Origin: Flavimobilis marinus
Lineage (GTDB): Bacteria; Actinomycetota; Actinomycetes; Actinomycetales; Cellulomonadaceae
DNA: 64,000 bases
Reading direction: 5' to 3'
Assembly (NCBI RefSeq): GCF_900113055.1
Contig: NZ_FONZ01000002.1
Location: 434,001-498,000, forward strand
The translations under genes were made by a program, and so were the position numbers. Position 1 is the stretch's first letter, and every line of letters starts with the position of its first letter. Positions 46,135 through 54,640 of the stretch are shown here, one piece after another. The notes under the pieces were generated by a model. It was not told the DNA's origin, ran no database searches, and saw only the letters and a list, made by a program, of their open reading frames with translations.

Positions 46135-47283
46135 ATGAGCTCCTCTCCCCTGTCCCGCGTCGTCCTGGACACCTCGGCGGTGGCCCCGCCGCGCCCCGAG
46201 GTGCTCGAGGCCGCCCGGGAGGCCTGGCGCGAGGGCTGGTCGGAGCCGTCCGGCCTGCACAGCGAGGCACGCCAGGCAGCCGCGCTGCTGTCGGCCGCTC
46301 GCCAGGCGGTGGCCGAGGCGCTCGGAGCGCGCAGCGACGAGGTGCACTTCACGGCGACGCCGGTCACGGCCGCGCACGGCGCGGTCGCTGCCCTCGCGCA
46401 CGGTCGGCGCCGGGTCGGCAGGCGCATCGTCGTGAGCGCGGTCGAGCGGGCAGCGGTCCTGGCCGCCGCGGACTTCGTCGCCGGGGACGACGTCACCATC
46501 GTGCCCGTCGATCAGCACGGGCGCGTGGACGCCGAGGCCATGGTTGACGCCCTGCGCGAGCCTGGCGTCGCCTTCGCCGCGCTCCAGCACGCCAACGGCG
46601 AGGTCGGGTCGCTGCAGCCGGTCGCCGAGGTGCACGCGGTCGCGCGCGCGCACGGCGTCCCCCTGCTCGTCGACGCCGGGGCCAGCCTCGGCCACGTCGC
46701 GGTCGGGCCGTCGTGGGACGTGCTCACGGCGAACCCGAGCGCGTGGGGCGGCCCGGTCGGCGTCGGGCTGCTGGTCGTGCGCACGGGCGTCCGCGCACTC
46801 CTGCCCGGGCCCGAGGACGCCGACCCGTTCGCGCCCGGCGGGGTGAGCGTGCCCACGGCCTTCGCCGCCGCAGTAGGGCTCCGAGCCGCGCTCGCTGCCC
46901 AGGACGCGTCGGACCGACGGCGGCGGGCGATCGTCGACCGGCTGCGCGCGCAGGTGCCGGCGACGGTCCCGGACGTCGACGTCGTCGGACACCCCGACGC
47001 CCGGCTCCCGCACGTGGTGACCTTCTCGTTCTTGTACGTCGACGGCGAGGCCCTGCTGGGTGAGCTCGACCGGGCGGGCTTCGCCGTCGGCTCCGGGTCG
47101 GCGTGCACGTCGCTGTCGCTCGAGCCGAGCCACGTGCTCGCCGCCATGGGCGCGCTGACGCACGGCAACATCAGGATCGCGCTGCACGACGGCGTCACCG
47201 ACGACGACGTCGAGCGCTTCCTGGCCACGCTGCCTCGCGCCGTGGCCGCCGTGCGCGAACGGCTCGGGGTCTCAGGCCTGTGA
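46135..47283 (+). CDS. NifS/IscS-like cysteine desulfurase fold protein lacking the PLP lysine
   Basis: A 382-residue protein of the class V aminotransferase/cysteine desulfurase family. Recognisable family segments are HFTATPVTAAHGAV, VERAAVL, LQHANGEVGSLQPVAEV, LLVDAGASLGH, and the catalytic loop VGSGSACTSLSLEPSHVL with Cys324 intact. The PLP-binding lysine motif (S-x-H-K-x-x-G-P) reads NPSAWGGP, with Ala203 at the lysine position, and the whole protein contains no lysine. It therefore cannot form the usual internal aldimine. It may be a persulfide carrier or scaffold; this is inference. ATG at 46135, leaderless; overlaps the TusA-like gene by GTGA. Confidence 0.85.
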   Translation: MSSSPLSRVVLDTSAVAPPRPEVLEAAREAWREGWSEPSGLHSEARQAAALLSAARQAVAEALGARSDEVHFTATPVTAAHGAVAALAHGRRRVGRRIVVSAVERAAVLAAADFVAGDDVTIVPVDQHGRVDAEAMVDALREPGVAFAALQHANGEVGSLQPVAEVHAVARAHGVPLLVDAGASLGHVAVGPSWDVLTANPSAWGGPVGVGLLVVRTGVRALLPGPEDADPFAPGGVSVPTAFAAAVGLRAALAAQDASDRRRRAIVDRLRAQVPATVPDVDVVGHPDARLPHVVTFSFLYVDGEALLGELDRAGFAVGSGSACTSLSLEPSHVLAAMGALTHGNIRIALHDGVTDDDVERFLATLPRAVAAVRERLGVSGL

Positions 47284-47507
47284 CCGGCGCGATCGTGGTC
47301 GACGCCCGCGGCCTGCGCTGCCCGCTCCCGGTGATCCGTCTTGCCGCCCGGGCGCGCGACCTGCCGCCCGGCAGCACCCTCGTGCTGCTCGCCGACGACC
47401 CCGCCGTGCGCAGCGACGTGCCCGCGTGGGCCCGGATGCGCGGGCACGCGATGGCGGACGTCGCCGAGCGCGACGGTCAGCTCACGCTGACGGTCGTCCT
47501 GGGCTGA
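47280..47507 (+). CDS. TusA-like sulfur carrier
   Basis: A 75-residue two-layer alpha/beta protein with the TusA/SirA signature RGLRCPLPVIRL; Cys14 would carry the persulfide. In E. coli TusA accepts sulfur from the desulfurase IscS. Here it is encoded in a GTGA overlap with the NifS-like gene, a pair that in some actinobacteria is found as one fused polypeptide. It too has no lysine. A perfect 16-bp hairpin ends the operon. Confidence 0.85.
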   Translation: MTGAIVVDARGLRCPLPVIRLAARARDLPPGSTLVLLADDPAVRSDVPAWARMRGHAMADVAERDGQLTLTVVLG

Positions 47508-47534
47508 GACCCGGACGACACGCCCCCCGGACGA

Positions 47535-47569
47535 CCCGAGGGCCGGTCCGTGACGGACCGGCCCTCGGG
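47535..47569. terminator. Strong bidirectional hairpin terminator
   Basis: A perfect 16-bp stem (47535-47550 with 47554-47569) and a TGA loop between the convergent tusA-like and erpA genes. Confidence 0.85.
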
Positions 47570-47599
47570 CACGACGTGCGGCGCCGCAGCGCCTGCGAC

Positions 47600-47950
47600 T
47601 CAGCTGAAGGAGTCTCCGCAGGCGCAGGACGAACCCGCGTTGGGGTTGTCGATCGTGAAGCCCTGCTTCTCGATCGTGTCCGCGAAGTCGATGGTGGCGC
47701 CCTCGAGGTAGGGGACGCTCATCTTGTCGAGGACGACCTCGACACCGTCGAAGTCGCGGACCGCGTCGCCGTCGAGCAGACGCTCGTCGAAGTACAGCTG
47801 GTAGATCAGGCCGGAGCAGCCGCCCGGCTGCACCGCGAGACGCAGGCGAAGGTCGTCGCGACCCTCCTGCTCCAGCAGGCTGCGGACCTTGGCGGCGGCG
47901 ACGTCCGTCAGGGTCACTCCGTGGGTGGTGGTCTCGGTGGTCTCGCTCAT
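47600..47950 (-). CDS. erpA: Iron-sulfur cluster insertion protein (A-type carrier)
   Basis: A 116-residue A-type Fe-S carrier. The three cluster cysteines are present: Cys45 in QPGGCSG, and Cys109 and Cys111 in SSCACGDSF. It hands [4Fe-4S] or [2Fe-2S] clusters to apo-enzymes; likely clients in this window are NadA, LipA and the Rieske protein. ATG at 47950 with GGAG six bases upstream. Single gene, facing the NifS/TusA operon. Confidence 0.95.
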   Translation of the reverse strand: MSETTETTTHGVTLTDVAAAKVRSLLEQEGRDDLRLRLAVQPGGCSGLIYQLYFDERLLDGDAVRDFDGVEVVLDKMSVPYLEGATIDFADTIEKQGFTIDNPNAGSSCACGDSFS

Positions 47951-48036
47951 GGAGGTCTCCGCTCGGCTGGAGGGGCGTCGGTCAGGTGGTCAACACCGCG
48001 TGACGCGAGGTTGTTCCCGTCCAGCCTAACGCCGCC

Positions 48037-49128
48037 CTACCGCGACCAGGTCCGCGCCACCCGAGGGACGACACCGAGCACGTCCGACGCTGCGGCGGAC
48101 CGCCGAGGCTCCTCGTAGACCGCGCTGATGCCCGCGGCGGCCCACTCGCGCCTCCCGGCCACGCAGTGCCCCGCGACGACCACGACGGGGACGGCGACCT
48201 CCAGCGCGAGCTCGCCGACGAGGGCGACCGTGCCGTCGTGCATCTCGCCACCGTCGACGGCCGGCACGACGACGACGACGACGTCCGAGCCGTTGATGGC
48301 GGCGTCGAGACCTGCACGGTCCGCGACGACGCGCAGGCCAGGGGCGAGCCGCACGCCGAGGGCGTGCAGGACGAGCGCCGCACCGCCACCCGCGCCCGGC
48401 AGGGCGCCAAGCGCACGGACGCTGGCAGCGGGTCCGGAGCCCGCGAGGAGGTCGCGTCCCGCGAGACCAGCGAGCGCGGCGAGCGCGTGCGCGAGGTCGC
48501 CGAGGTTGTGCTCGAGAGCCTGCGCGACGACGGGGTCCAGCCGCCGCGCTTCGGCGAGCCCGGCGGCGAGCCCTGCGAGCCCGAGGACCGGGTCGCTCGA
48601 GCGGTAGGCGCCCACCACGTCCCGGGCGCCGAGCGCGCGTCGCAGCCGTGCGACGTCGGGCAGGTCCGTCGCGCGCACGCCACCGAGCCCGGCTCCGCCG
48701 GCGACCAGCCGATCACGCCCAGGGACCGGGACGCCGAGGACCTCGGCCAGTCCGACGAGCAGCCCCGCTCCCCCGTCGGCCCAGCCGTGCACCGGGGCGG
48801 GCCCGAGCCCGAGCGCGATGGTCCGCGCGTCGGTGGCGAGCGCGGCCCCGAGCATGCGCCCGAGCTCCAGGGACGTCCCGGCCACGAGGTCGGTCGTCCC
48901 CGCACCGGCCGGTCCCTCCGGCGCGAGCGCCGTCTCCAGCACGAGCAGCCCTGGGTCAGCGGCCATGAGCGGCCGCGCCACCTCCACGAAGCCGGGTCCG
49001 CCGTCCGCCAGGGCCTGGGCCACCACGGCGTCGCGGGGCGCCGCGGACGACCAGGCGCGCGCCGCCGCCCGAGCCACCTCCGGGGCTGCGGCTCGCCAGC
49101 CGCTGCCGGCCACCAGGAGGATTCGCAT
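48037..49128 (-). CDS. Glycerate kinase family protein, active site degenerate
   Basis: A 363-residue protein with the general plan of type 2 glycerate kinases (GlxK), best seen at GLGPAPVHGWADGGAGLLVGL (GlxK has a GGSAT-x-DGGAG form), and VVVPAVDGG near the end. The N-terminal DSFK catalytic motif is not conserved (MRILLVAGSGWRAA), the GGSAT loop is altered, and the protein has no lysine. It may have lost kinase activity or use another substrate. ATG at 49128; no strong ribosome site, CACACT lies six bases upstream. Divergent from nadA. Confidence 0.7.
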   Translation of the reverse strand: MRILLVAGSGWRAAAPEVARAAARAWSSAAPRDAVVAQALADGGPGFVEVARPLMAADPGLLVLETALAPEGPAGAGTTDLVAGTSLELGRMLGAALATDARTIALGLGPAPVHGWADGGAGLLVGLAEVLGVPVPGRDRLVAGGAGLGGVRATDLPDVARLRRALGARDVVGAYRSSDPVLGLAGLAAGLAEARRLDPVVAQALEHNLGDLAHALAALAGLAGRDLLAGSGPAASVRALGALPGAGGGAALVLHALGVRLAPGLRVVADRAGLDAAINGSDVVVVVVPAVDGGEMHDGTVALVGELALEVAVPVVVVAGHCVAGRREWAAAGISAVYEEPRRSAAASDVLGVVPRVARTWSR

Positions 49129-49205
49129 GCGGTCAGTGTGCCCGACGGCGCAGCCTGGGCACGACGTCCGAGGGTCCAGGCCGGGCGGTGTGGGAAGATC
49201 TCGAC

Positions 49206-50450
49206 GTGACAGCACAGCAGCAGCAGACGCCCCAGATCTCCGACGCCGCCGGTGGCCCGCGCGCCGCCACGGCCTTCGCGGAGCCCGCCCCGTCGGCCCT
49301 CCTGCTCCTCGGCCAGGGCAGCGACCTCGACTCCGAGCGCGGCGTCGAGTGCGTCGGCGCCCTGCCTGCCGCGAGCGATCCCGACCTCGTCGCGCGCGCC
49401 CACGCCGCACGCGCCGCCCTCGGGTCCCGCGCCTTCGTGCTGGGCCACCACTACCAGCGCGACGAGGTCATCGACCTCGCCGACGTCACCGGCGACTCGT
49501 TCAAACTCGCGCGCGAGGCCGCGGCCCGCCCCGAGGCAGAGTTCATCATCTTCTGCGGCGTCCACTTCATGGCGGAGAGCGCCGACATCCTGACCTCGGA
49601 CACGCAGCAGGTCATCCTGCCCGACCTCGCCGCTGGCTGCTCCATGGCGGACATGGCCGCGATCGGCCAGGTCGAGGAGGCCTGGGACGTCCTGGCCGAC
49701 GCCGGCGTCGCGGACCAGACGGTTCCGGTCACGTACATGAACTCGTCCGCCGCGATCAAGGCGTTCACCGGTCGGCACGGCGGCACCATCTGCACGTCCT
49801 CGAACGCCCACGTGGCGCTCCGCTGGGCCTTCGACCAGGTGGGCGGCGTCGACGGCACGGGCAAGGTCCTGTTCATGCCGGACCAGCACCTGGGGCGCAA
49901 CACCGCGGTCCGCGAGCTGGGCCTCAGCCTGGACGACTGCGTGGTCTTCGACCCGCGCAAGCCCGGCGGCGGGCTCACACCGGAGGCCCTGCACGCGGCC
50001 CGCATGATCCTGTGGCGCGGGCACTGCTCGGTCCACGGGCGCTTCTCGGTCCGCAACGTCACCGACATCCGTGCGGCCGTACCGGGAGTCACCGTGCTCG
50101 TGCACCCCGAGTGCCAGAACCCGGTCGTCGAGGCCGCGGACATGGTGGGCTCGACCGAGTACATCATCAAGGCGCTCGACGCCGCCGAGCCCGGCAGCAG
50201 CTGGGCGATCGGCACCGAGCTCAACCTCGTGCGGCGGCTCGCGAACGCCCACCCGGACAAGAACGTGCACTACCTGGACTCGACGGTGTGCTTCTGCTCG
50301 ACGATGAACCGCATCGACCTGCCGCACCTGGTGTGGGCGATGGAGTCGCTCGTGGCGGGGAACGTCGTCAACCCCATCGTGGTCGACGCCGACGACGCGC
50401 ACTGGGCGCGCGTCGCGCTCGACCAGATGCTCGCACTGCCCGGGTACTGA
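49206..50450 (+). CDS. nadA: Quinolinate synthase
   Basis: A 414-residue [4Fe-4S] enzyme that condenses iminoaspartate with dihydroxyacetone phosphate to quinolinate in NAD synthesis. The three cluster cysteines lie in FCGVHFMAES, VHPECQNPV and VCFCSTMNR; substrate motifs GHHYQRDEV and YMNSSAAIKAFTG are intact. GTG at 49206 with GGGAAG 8 nt upstream is preferred over the GTG at 49188. nadB and nadC, often beside nadA in actinobacteria, are not in the window. Confidence 0.95.
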   Translation: MTAQQQQTPQISDAAGGPRAATAFAEPAPSALLLLGQGSDLDSERGVECVGALPAASDPDLVARAHAARAALGSRAFVLGHHYQRDEVIDLADVTGDSFKLAREAAARPEAEFIIFCGVHFMAESADILTSDTQQVILPDLAAGCSMADMAAIGQVEEAWDVLADAGVADQTVPVTYMNSSAAIKAFTGRHGGTICTSSNAHVALRWAFDQVGGVDGTGKVLFMPDQHLGRNTAVRELGLSLDDCVVFDPRKPGGGLTPEALHAARMILWRGHCSVHGRFSVRNVTDIRAAVPGVTVLVHPECQNPVVEAADMVGSTEYIIKALDAAEPGSSWAIGTELNLVRRLANAHPDKNVHYLDSTVCFCSTMNRIDLPHLVWAMESLVAGNVVNPIVVDADDAHWARVALDQMLALPGY

Positions 50451-50455
50451 GCCTC

Positions 50456-50461
50456 TACCCT
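50456..50461 (+). promoter_or_regulatory. Predicted -10 element of the thioesterase gene (leaderless)
   Basis: TACCCT six bases before the ATG at 50468. Confidence 0.4.
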
Positions 50462-50467
50462 GCTCAG

Positions 50468-51022
50468 ATGACCAGACGGACCCAGCTCGCCCTCGCCACG
50501 GCCCGTGCACGCAAGGCCGTGCCCGGGCAGCAGCTCCTCGACCCGTCGGTGACCACCATGCGGGTCACGCCGGGCGACCTCGACCTGTACCTGCACGTGA
50601 ACAACGGTGTCTACCTGCAGATGATGGACGTCGGACGCGCGAACTTCATCGCCGACCTGGGCCTGGCGCGGGCGCTGCGCGAGCGTGGCTGGTACCCGGT
50701 GGTGGCCGCCTCGGCCATGACCTACCGACGCTCCCTCACCGTGGGCCAGCGCTTCCAGCTCGTCACGCGGGTGCTCGGCTGGGACCAGCGCGTCGTCTAC
50801 CTCGAGCAGGCCTTCTGGCTCAGGGACGACCTGGTGGCGCGCGGGATCGTGGCCGGTCGCTTCCTGGCGCGCGGCGACGGCCGCGTGCCCGCCCCGGACG
50901 TCGCCGCGCTCGCCGGCTGGCACGCCCCCTCCCCGGACCTCCCCGCGGACGTCGCCGCCTGGGCGGCCGCCGTCGGGGTCGCGTACCGGCCGCGGTCCGA
51001 GTCACCCGGGCCGGTCGACTAA
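50468..51022 (+). CDS. Hotdog-fold acyl-CoA thioesterase family protein
   Basis: A 184-residue protein of the thioesterase-like (4HBT/THEM6) type. The hotdog helix region DLDLYLHVNNGVYLQMMDVGRANF contains the conserved Asp and Asn; the sheet core follows (YPVVAASAMTYRRSLTVGQRFQL, QRVVYLEQAFWL). It probably hydrolyses an acyl-CoA; the substrate is not predictable. ATG at 50468, leaderless type; its stop TAA is the start of the -10 hexamer of the next gene. Confidence 0.85.
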   Translation: MTRRTQLALATARARKAVPGQQLLDPSVTTMRVTPGDLDLYLHVNNGVYLQMMDVGRANFIADLGLARALRERGWYPVVAASAMTYRRSLTVGQRFQLVTRVLGWDQRVVYLEQAFWLRDDLVARGIVAGRFLARGDGRVPAPDVAALAGWHAPSPDLPADVAAWAAAVGVAYRPRSESPGPVD

Positions 51023-51025
51023 CCT
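51020..51025 (+). promoter_or_regulatory. Predicted -10 element of the DUF3043 gene (leaderless)
   Basis: TAACCT, six bases before the GTG at 51032; bases 51020-51022 are also the thioesterase stop codon. Confidence 0.45.
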
Positions 51026-51031
51026 GGGAGC

Positions 51032-51619
51032 GTGTTCTCCAAGAAGACGTCCCGCGCCGACGAGATCCCCGCCCCTGCTGTCGCCCCCGAGCTCCAGCAC
51101 GGCGGGAAGAAGGCCGGGCCGACCCCGAAGCGCAAGGAGCGGGAGGCGGCGAACCGCGTCCCGCTGGTTCCCGGTGACCGCCGCGCCGCGGCGAAGGTCG
51201 CGCGCGCGAAGATCCGCGAGGAGCGCGAGACCCAGTACCGCGCCCTGCAGACGGGCGACGAGCGCCACCTGCCCCCGCGCGACAAGGGCCCGGTGCGCCG
51301 CTACGTGCGCGACTTCGTGGACGCGCGCCGCAACCTCGGCGAGATCTTCCTGTTCGTCGCCGTCATCTTCATGGTGCTGGTGCTGTTCGTCCCCACGCAG
51401 GCCGCCGTGGTCGTCACGTCGCTGCTGTACGTCATCGTGCTGGGCACGATCCTCGACGGCTTCCTGATGTGGCGCTCGCTGAAGAAGCGCCTGCACGCGA
51501 AGTTCGGTGCTGAGAAGATCGACAAGTCGCTGCGCTGGTACGCCGTCATGCGGGCGTTCCAGATCCGCCGCGCCCGCCTGCCCAAGCCCCAGGTCAAGCA
51601 CGGCGAGTACCCCGTCTGA
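51032..51619 (+). CDS. DUF3043 membrane protein
   Basis: A 195-residue actinobacterial DUF3043 protein. The first 80 residues are basic and charged (GPTPKRKEREAANRVPLVPGDRRAAAKVARAKIREERE); two hydrophobic helices follow (IFLFVAVIFMVLVLFVP and VVVTSLLYVIVLGTILDGFLMW) and a basic tail, both ends probably cytoplasmic. Function unknown. GTG start at 51032, leaderless type; ten bases after the thioesterase stop. Confidence 0.87.
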   Translation: MFSKKTSRADEIPAPAVAPELQHGGKKAGPTPKRKEREAANRVPLVPGDRRAAAKVARAKIREERETQYRALQTGDERHLPPRDKGPVRRYVRDFVDARRNLGEIFLFVAVIFMVLVLFVPTQAAVVVTSLLYVIVLGTILDGFLMWRSLKKRLHAKFGAEKIDKSLRWYAVMRAFQIRRARLPKPQVKHGEYPV

Positions 51620-51652
51620 GGCAGGCCGCGCGCGAGCGCGCCGCATCGACCG

Positions 51653-51658
51653 TAGATT
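51653..51658 (+). promoter_or_regulatory. Predicted -10 element of the aldo/keto reductase gene (leaderless)
   Basis: TAGATT seven bases before the ATG at 51666. Confidence 0.5.
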
Positions 51659-51665
51659 TGCGGTC

Positions 51666-52670
51666 ATGGTCAACTACCGACACCTGGGCCGCTCCGGCCT
51701 GAAGATCACCGAAATCATCTACGGCAACTGGCTCACGCACGGCTCGCAGGTCGAGAACGAGGTCGCCACGCAGTGCGTGCACGCCGCGCTCGACGCGGGG
51801 ATCACCACGTTCGACACCGCCGACGTCTACGCCAACACCAAGGCCGAGCAGGTGCTCGGCGACGCGCTCAAGGGGCAGCGTCGCGAGTCGCTCGAGATCC
51901 TGACGAAGGTCTACTGGCCGACCGGGCCCGGCGGCGCGAACGACACCGGGCTCTCGCGCAAGCACATCATGGAATCGATCGCCGGCTCGCTGCGCCGCCT
52001 CGGCACGGACTACGTGGACGTCTACCAGGCGCACCGCTACGACCACCACACGCCGCTCGAGGAGACGATGCAGGCGTTCGCCGACATCGTGCACCAGGGC
52101 AAGGCGCACTACATCGGCGTCAGCGAGTGGACGGCCGACCAGATCCGCGCCGGCCACGCCCTCGCCAGCGACCTCGGCATCTCGCTCGTCTCGAGCCAGC
52201 CGCAGTACTCGATGCTGTGGCGCGTCATCGAGCCCGAGGTCGTGCCGACGTCGGCCGAGCTGGGCGTCAGCCAGATCGTGTGGTCGCCCATCGCGCAGGG
52301 CGTCCTGACCGGCAAGTACACGCCGGGCGGCGAGCTGCCCGCCGGCTCGCGCGCGACCGACCCGTCGGGCTCGAAGATGATCAGCCGGTTCATGCGTGAC
52401 GAGGTCCTCGAGCGCGTGCAGGGCCTGCGCCCGGTCGCGGACGAGCTCGGCCTGTCCATGGCGCAGCTCGCCGTCGCCTGGGTGCTGCAGAACGAGAACG
52501 TCGCCGGCGCGATCATCGGGGCCTCGCGTCCCGAGCAGGTCGTGGAGAACGTCAAGGCCGCCGGGGTGCAGATCCCGGCCGAGCTGATGACGCGCATCGA
52601 CGAGGTTCTCGGTGACGTCGTCGAGCGCGACGCGGGCAAGACCGCCGCCGAGCAGCCCACCAGCCGCTGA
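51666..52670 (+). CDS. Aldo/keto reductase (voltage-gated K+ channel beta-subunit type)
   Basis: A 334-residue NADPH-dependent (beta/alpha)8 oxidoreductase. The catalytic tetrad is visible as Asp and Tyr in FDTADVYANTKAE, Lys in LEILTKVYWP and His in VYQAHRYD. NADPH-binding segments are VWSPIAQGVLTGKY and GAIIGASRPEQVVEN. Sequence pattern fits AKR6/AKR14-like enzymes related to the potassium channel beta subunit; substrate unknown, possibly reactive aldehydes. ATG at 51666, leaderless type. A large imperfect hairpin follows the gene. Confidence 0.92.
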   Translation: MVNYRHLGRSGLKITEIIYGNWLTHGSQVENEVATQCVHAALDAGITTFDTADVYANTKAEQVLGDALKGQRRESLEILTKVYWPTGPGGANDTGLSRKHIMESIAGSLRRLGTDYVDVYQAHRYDHHTPLEETMQAFADIVHQGKAHYIGVSEWTADQIRAGHALASDLGISLVSSQPQYSMLWRVIEPEVVPTSAELGVSQIVWSPIAQGVLTGKYTPGGELPAGSRATDPSGSKMISRFMRDEVLERVQGLRPVADELGLSMAQLAVAWVLQNENVAGAIIGASRPEQVVENVKAAGVQIPAELMTRIDEVLGDVVERDAGKTAAEQPTSR

Positions 52671-52676
52671 CACCCC

Positions 52677-52723
52677 CCCGGGCCGGGGTCCGTCGAGCTC
52701 AGCTCCACGGGCCCTGGCCCGGG
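52677..52723. terminator. Nested hairpin between convergent genes
   Basis: Outer arms CCCGGGCCGGGGTCC (52677-52691) and GGGCCCTGGCCCGGG (52709-52723), 15 bp with two wobble pairs; the loop contains a smaller palindromic GAGCTCAGCTC. Placed between the reductase and pyrD. Nothing else stands out in 52671-52774. Confidence 0.6.
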
Positions 52724-52774
52724 CGAGTCAGTGACCGGTGAGGTTTCGGGCGTCGGTGCGGCGAGAGCCCGGTC

Positions 52775-53782
52775 TCAGGCGGTCAGAGCCCGGTTGAGGC
52801 GCGAAGCCCACAACGGGCCCTCGTAGATGAACGCCGTGTAGCCCTGCACGAGGGTCGCACCCGCGTCGAGGTAGCGACGCGCGTCCTCGGCCGTCGTGAT
52901 GCCGCCCGAGCCCAGGATGACCGGACCCGTGCCGAGCCGGGCCCGCAGGCGAGCGACGACCTCGACGCCTCGCTCGAGCAGCGGTGGGCCGGAGAGCCCG
53001 CCCGGGCCCAGGTCGTGGCCGATCGTCGTGTTCACGGCGGCGACGCCGTCGAGCCCCAGCTCGAGCGCGAGGTCCGCGACGGCGTCGACGTCGTCGTCGG
53101 CGAGGTCCGGGGCGATCTTCACCAGCAGCGGGACGCGCCGGTCCTCCGTGACGGCGTCGGCCGCCGCGCGCACCGCGCGCAGGATAGGGCGCAGCGAGTC
53201 CACCGACTGCAGGTCGCGCAGCCCGGGGGTGTTGGGCGAGGACACGTTGACCACGAGGTAGTCGGCGAACGGCGCGAGCAGGCGCGCGCTCGTCGCGTAG
53301 TCGGCCGCCGCCTCCTCGGGCGGGGTGACCTTCGTCTTGCCGATGTTCACGCCGATCACGGCGGCCCTGCCCCGGCGGGTCGCGCGCAGGCGGCGCAGCT
53401 CGTCAGCCGTCGCGACGGCGCCCGCGTTGTTGAAGCCCATCTGGTTGCGCAGCCCGCGGAGCCCGAGCTCGCGCCAGAGCCGCGGCGCGGGGTTGCCGGG
53501 TTGCGGCTGCGCCGTGACGGTGCCGATCTCGACGAACGCGAATCCCAGCATCGTCAGACCGCGCACGGCACGCGCGTGCTTGTCGAAGCCGCCGGCGAGC
53601 CCCAGCGGGCCGGGCAGCGTCCGGCCGAAGGCCTGCACCGTCCCACGGGCCCGCAGCAGCGGTCCGGCGACCTCGGGGACGAGCGGCAGGCGCCCGGCCG
53701 TGCGGATGGCGGCGTAGGCGACGTGGTGCGCCGTCTCCGGGTTCATGCGACGGAACACGAGGTCGAAGAGCAGCGGGTACAC
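52775..53782 (-). CDS. pyrD: Dihydroorotate dehydrogenase (quinone), class 2
   Basis: A 335-residue FMN enzyme of pyrimidine synthesis that passes electrons to menaquinone at the membrane. The N-terminal amphipathic helix region is [22 protein letters not shown] and substrate motifs: [37 protein letters not shown] (class 2 catalytic Ser), [19 protein letters not shown] and [14 protein letters not shown] at 53782 with AGGAG 6 nt upstream, two bases past the stop of the preceding membrane protein, so translationally linked. Confidence 0.95.
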   Translation of the reverse strand: MYPLLFDLVFRRMNPETAHHVAYAAIRTAGRLPLVPEVAGPLLRARGTVQAFGRTLPGPLGLAGGFDKHARAVRGLTMLGFAFVEIGTVTAQPQPGNPAPRLWRELGLRGLRNQMGFNNAGAVATADELRRLRATRRGRAAVIGVNIGKTKVTPPEEAAADYATSARLLAPFADYLVVNVSSPNTPGLRDLQSVDSLRPILRAVRAAADAVTEDRRVPLLVKIAPDLADDDVDAVADLALELGLDGVAAVNTTIGHDLGPGGLSGPPLLERGVEVVARLRARLGTGPVILGSGGITTAEDARRYLDAGATLVQGYTAFIYEGPLWASRLNRALTA

Positions 53783-53784
53783 GG

Positions 53785-54210
53785 TCAGCTCCTGGGCTGG
53801 GGACGGGTGTGACGGAGCCACCACAGCCCCACGAAGGGCAGCACCAGGGGGACGTAGCCGTACCCCTCGCCCAGGTGGGACCAGACGGTCGCCTCGGGGA
53901 ACAGGTCGGGGCGGAAGAACGAGAAGGCGCCGACGGCGAGGACACCGACGAGCTCGACGGTGACGGCGGTCCACGCCACCGTGCGCGAACCGCGACCCCG
54001 CCGCGCGAGGGACACGGTCGCGACGACGTAGACGGCCGCAGCGAACGCCGACAGCGCATAGGCGAGCGGCGCCTCGTGCCAGTCGCGGATCAGCTGGACG
54101 CCAGCGCGGGCGGTCGCGGCGACCGCGAACACCGCGTACACCAGGACGAGCACGCGGCCGAACCCCTGGCTCGTCGGTGCCGGGGCGCTCGCACCCGCCG
54201 TGGCGCTCAT
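53785..54210 (-). CDS. Hypothetical four-helix membrane protein
   Basis: 141 residues, not recognised. After about 18 flexible residues there are four hydrophobic segments ([78 protein letters not shown]). The motif [21 protein letters not shown] between helices 3 and 4 looks conserved in type. ATG at 54210 overlaps the preceding gene's stop (ATGA); pyrD follows at once. An accessory role for the membrane step of pyrD is possible but only from context. Confidence 0.72.
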   Translation of the reverse strand: MSATAGASAPAPTSQGFGRVLVLVYAVFAVAATARAGVQLIRDWHEAPLAYALSAFAAAVYVVATVSLARRGRGSRTVAWTAVTVELVGVLAVGAFSFFRPDLFPEATVWSHLGEGYGYVPLVLPFVGLWWLRHTRPQPRS

Positions 54211-54566
54211 GCGACGGCCCAGATCTGCAGCATCCGGTACTCGAGGAACATCACGGTCGCGGCGGCCACGGCGAGCACCACCGAGCTCCACCGGGTGCGC
54301 TCCGCGAACGCCCACAGCGCGGCGAAGGGCAGGATCATCAGTGCCGTGACCTGATAGCCCCAGAACGTCACGCCGTCGGCCGCGTGCCGGCCCTGCGCGG
54401 CGAGCACGCCCGCGACGGCGATCTGCACCAGCAGCGCCGCCTCGACGACGCTCGCCCCCCACAGCTGACGCAGGACCACGGCACGGTCCCGGACCGCGAA
54501 CCACACGGCCCACGCCAGCAGCGCGGCGCACAGCAGCAGGACGGTGACGGTGAGCGGGAGGAGCAC
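54207..54566 (-). CDS. Hypothetical four-helix membrane protein
   Basis: 119 residues, not recognised, with four hydrophobic segments ([70 protein letters not shown]). GTG at 54566 lies six bases after TAGTCT, giving a leaderless start, and heads a three-gene operon with the next membrane protein and pyrD. Divergent from pepA, 74 bp apart. Confidence 0.7.
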   Translation of the reverse strand: MLLPLTVTVLLLCAALLAWAVWFAVRDRAVVLRQLWGASVVEAALLVQIAVAGVLAAQGRHAADGVTFWGYQVTALMILPFAALWAFAERTRWSSVVLAVAAATVMFLEYRMLQIWAVA

Positions 54567-54572
54567 GCCCGA

Positions 54573-54578
54573 AGACTA
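54573..54578 (-). promoter_or_regulatory. Predicted -10 element of the membrane protein-pyrD operon (leaderless)
   Basis: TAGTCT on the minus strand, six bases before the GTG at 54566. Confidence 0.5.
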
Positions 54579-54627
54579 CCCGCCCTGCCCGGGAGCCCGC
54601 CCCGAGCCAGGCGCGCCGGACAAGGGA

Positions 54628-54633
54628 TAGCAT
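54628..54633 (+). promoter_or_regulatory. Predicted -10 element of pepA (leaderless)
   Basis: TAGCAT seven bases before the GTG at 54641. Confidence 0.5.
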
Positions 54634-54640
54634 CGAGGGC

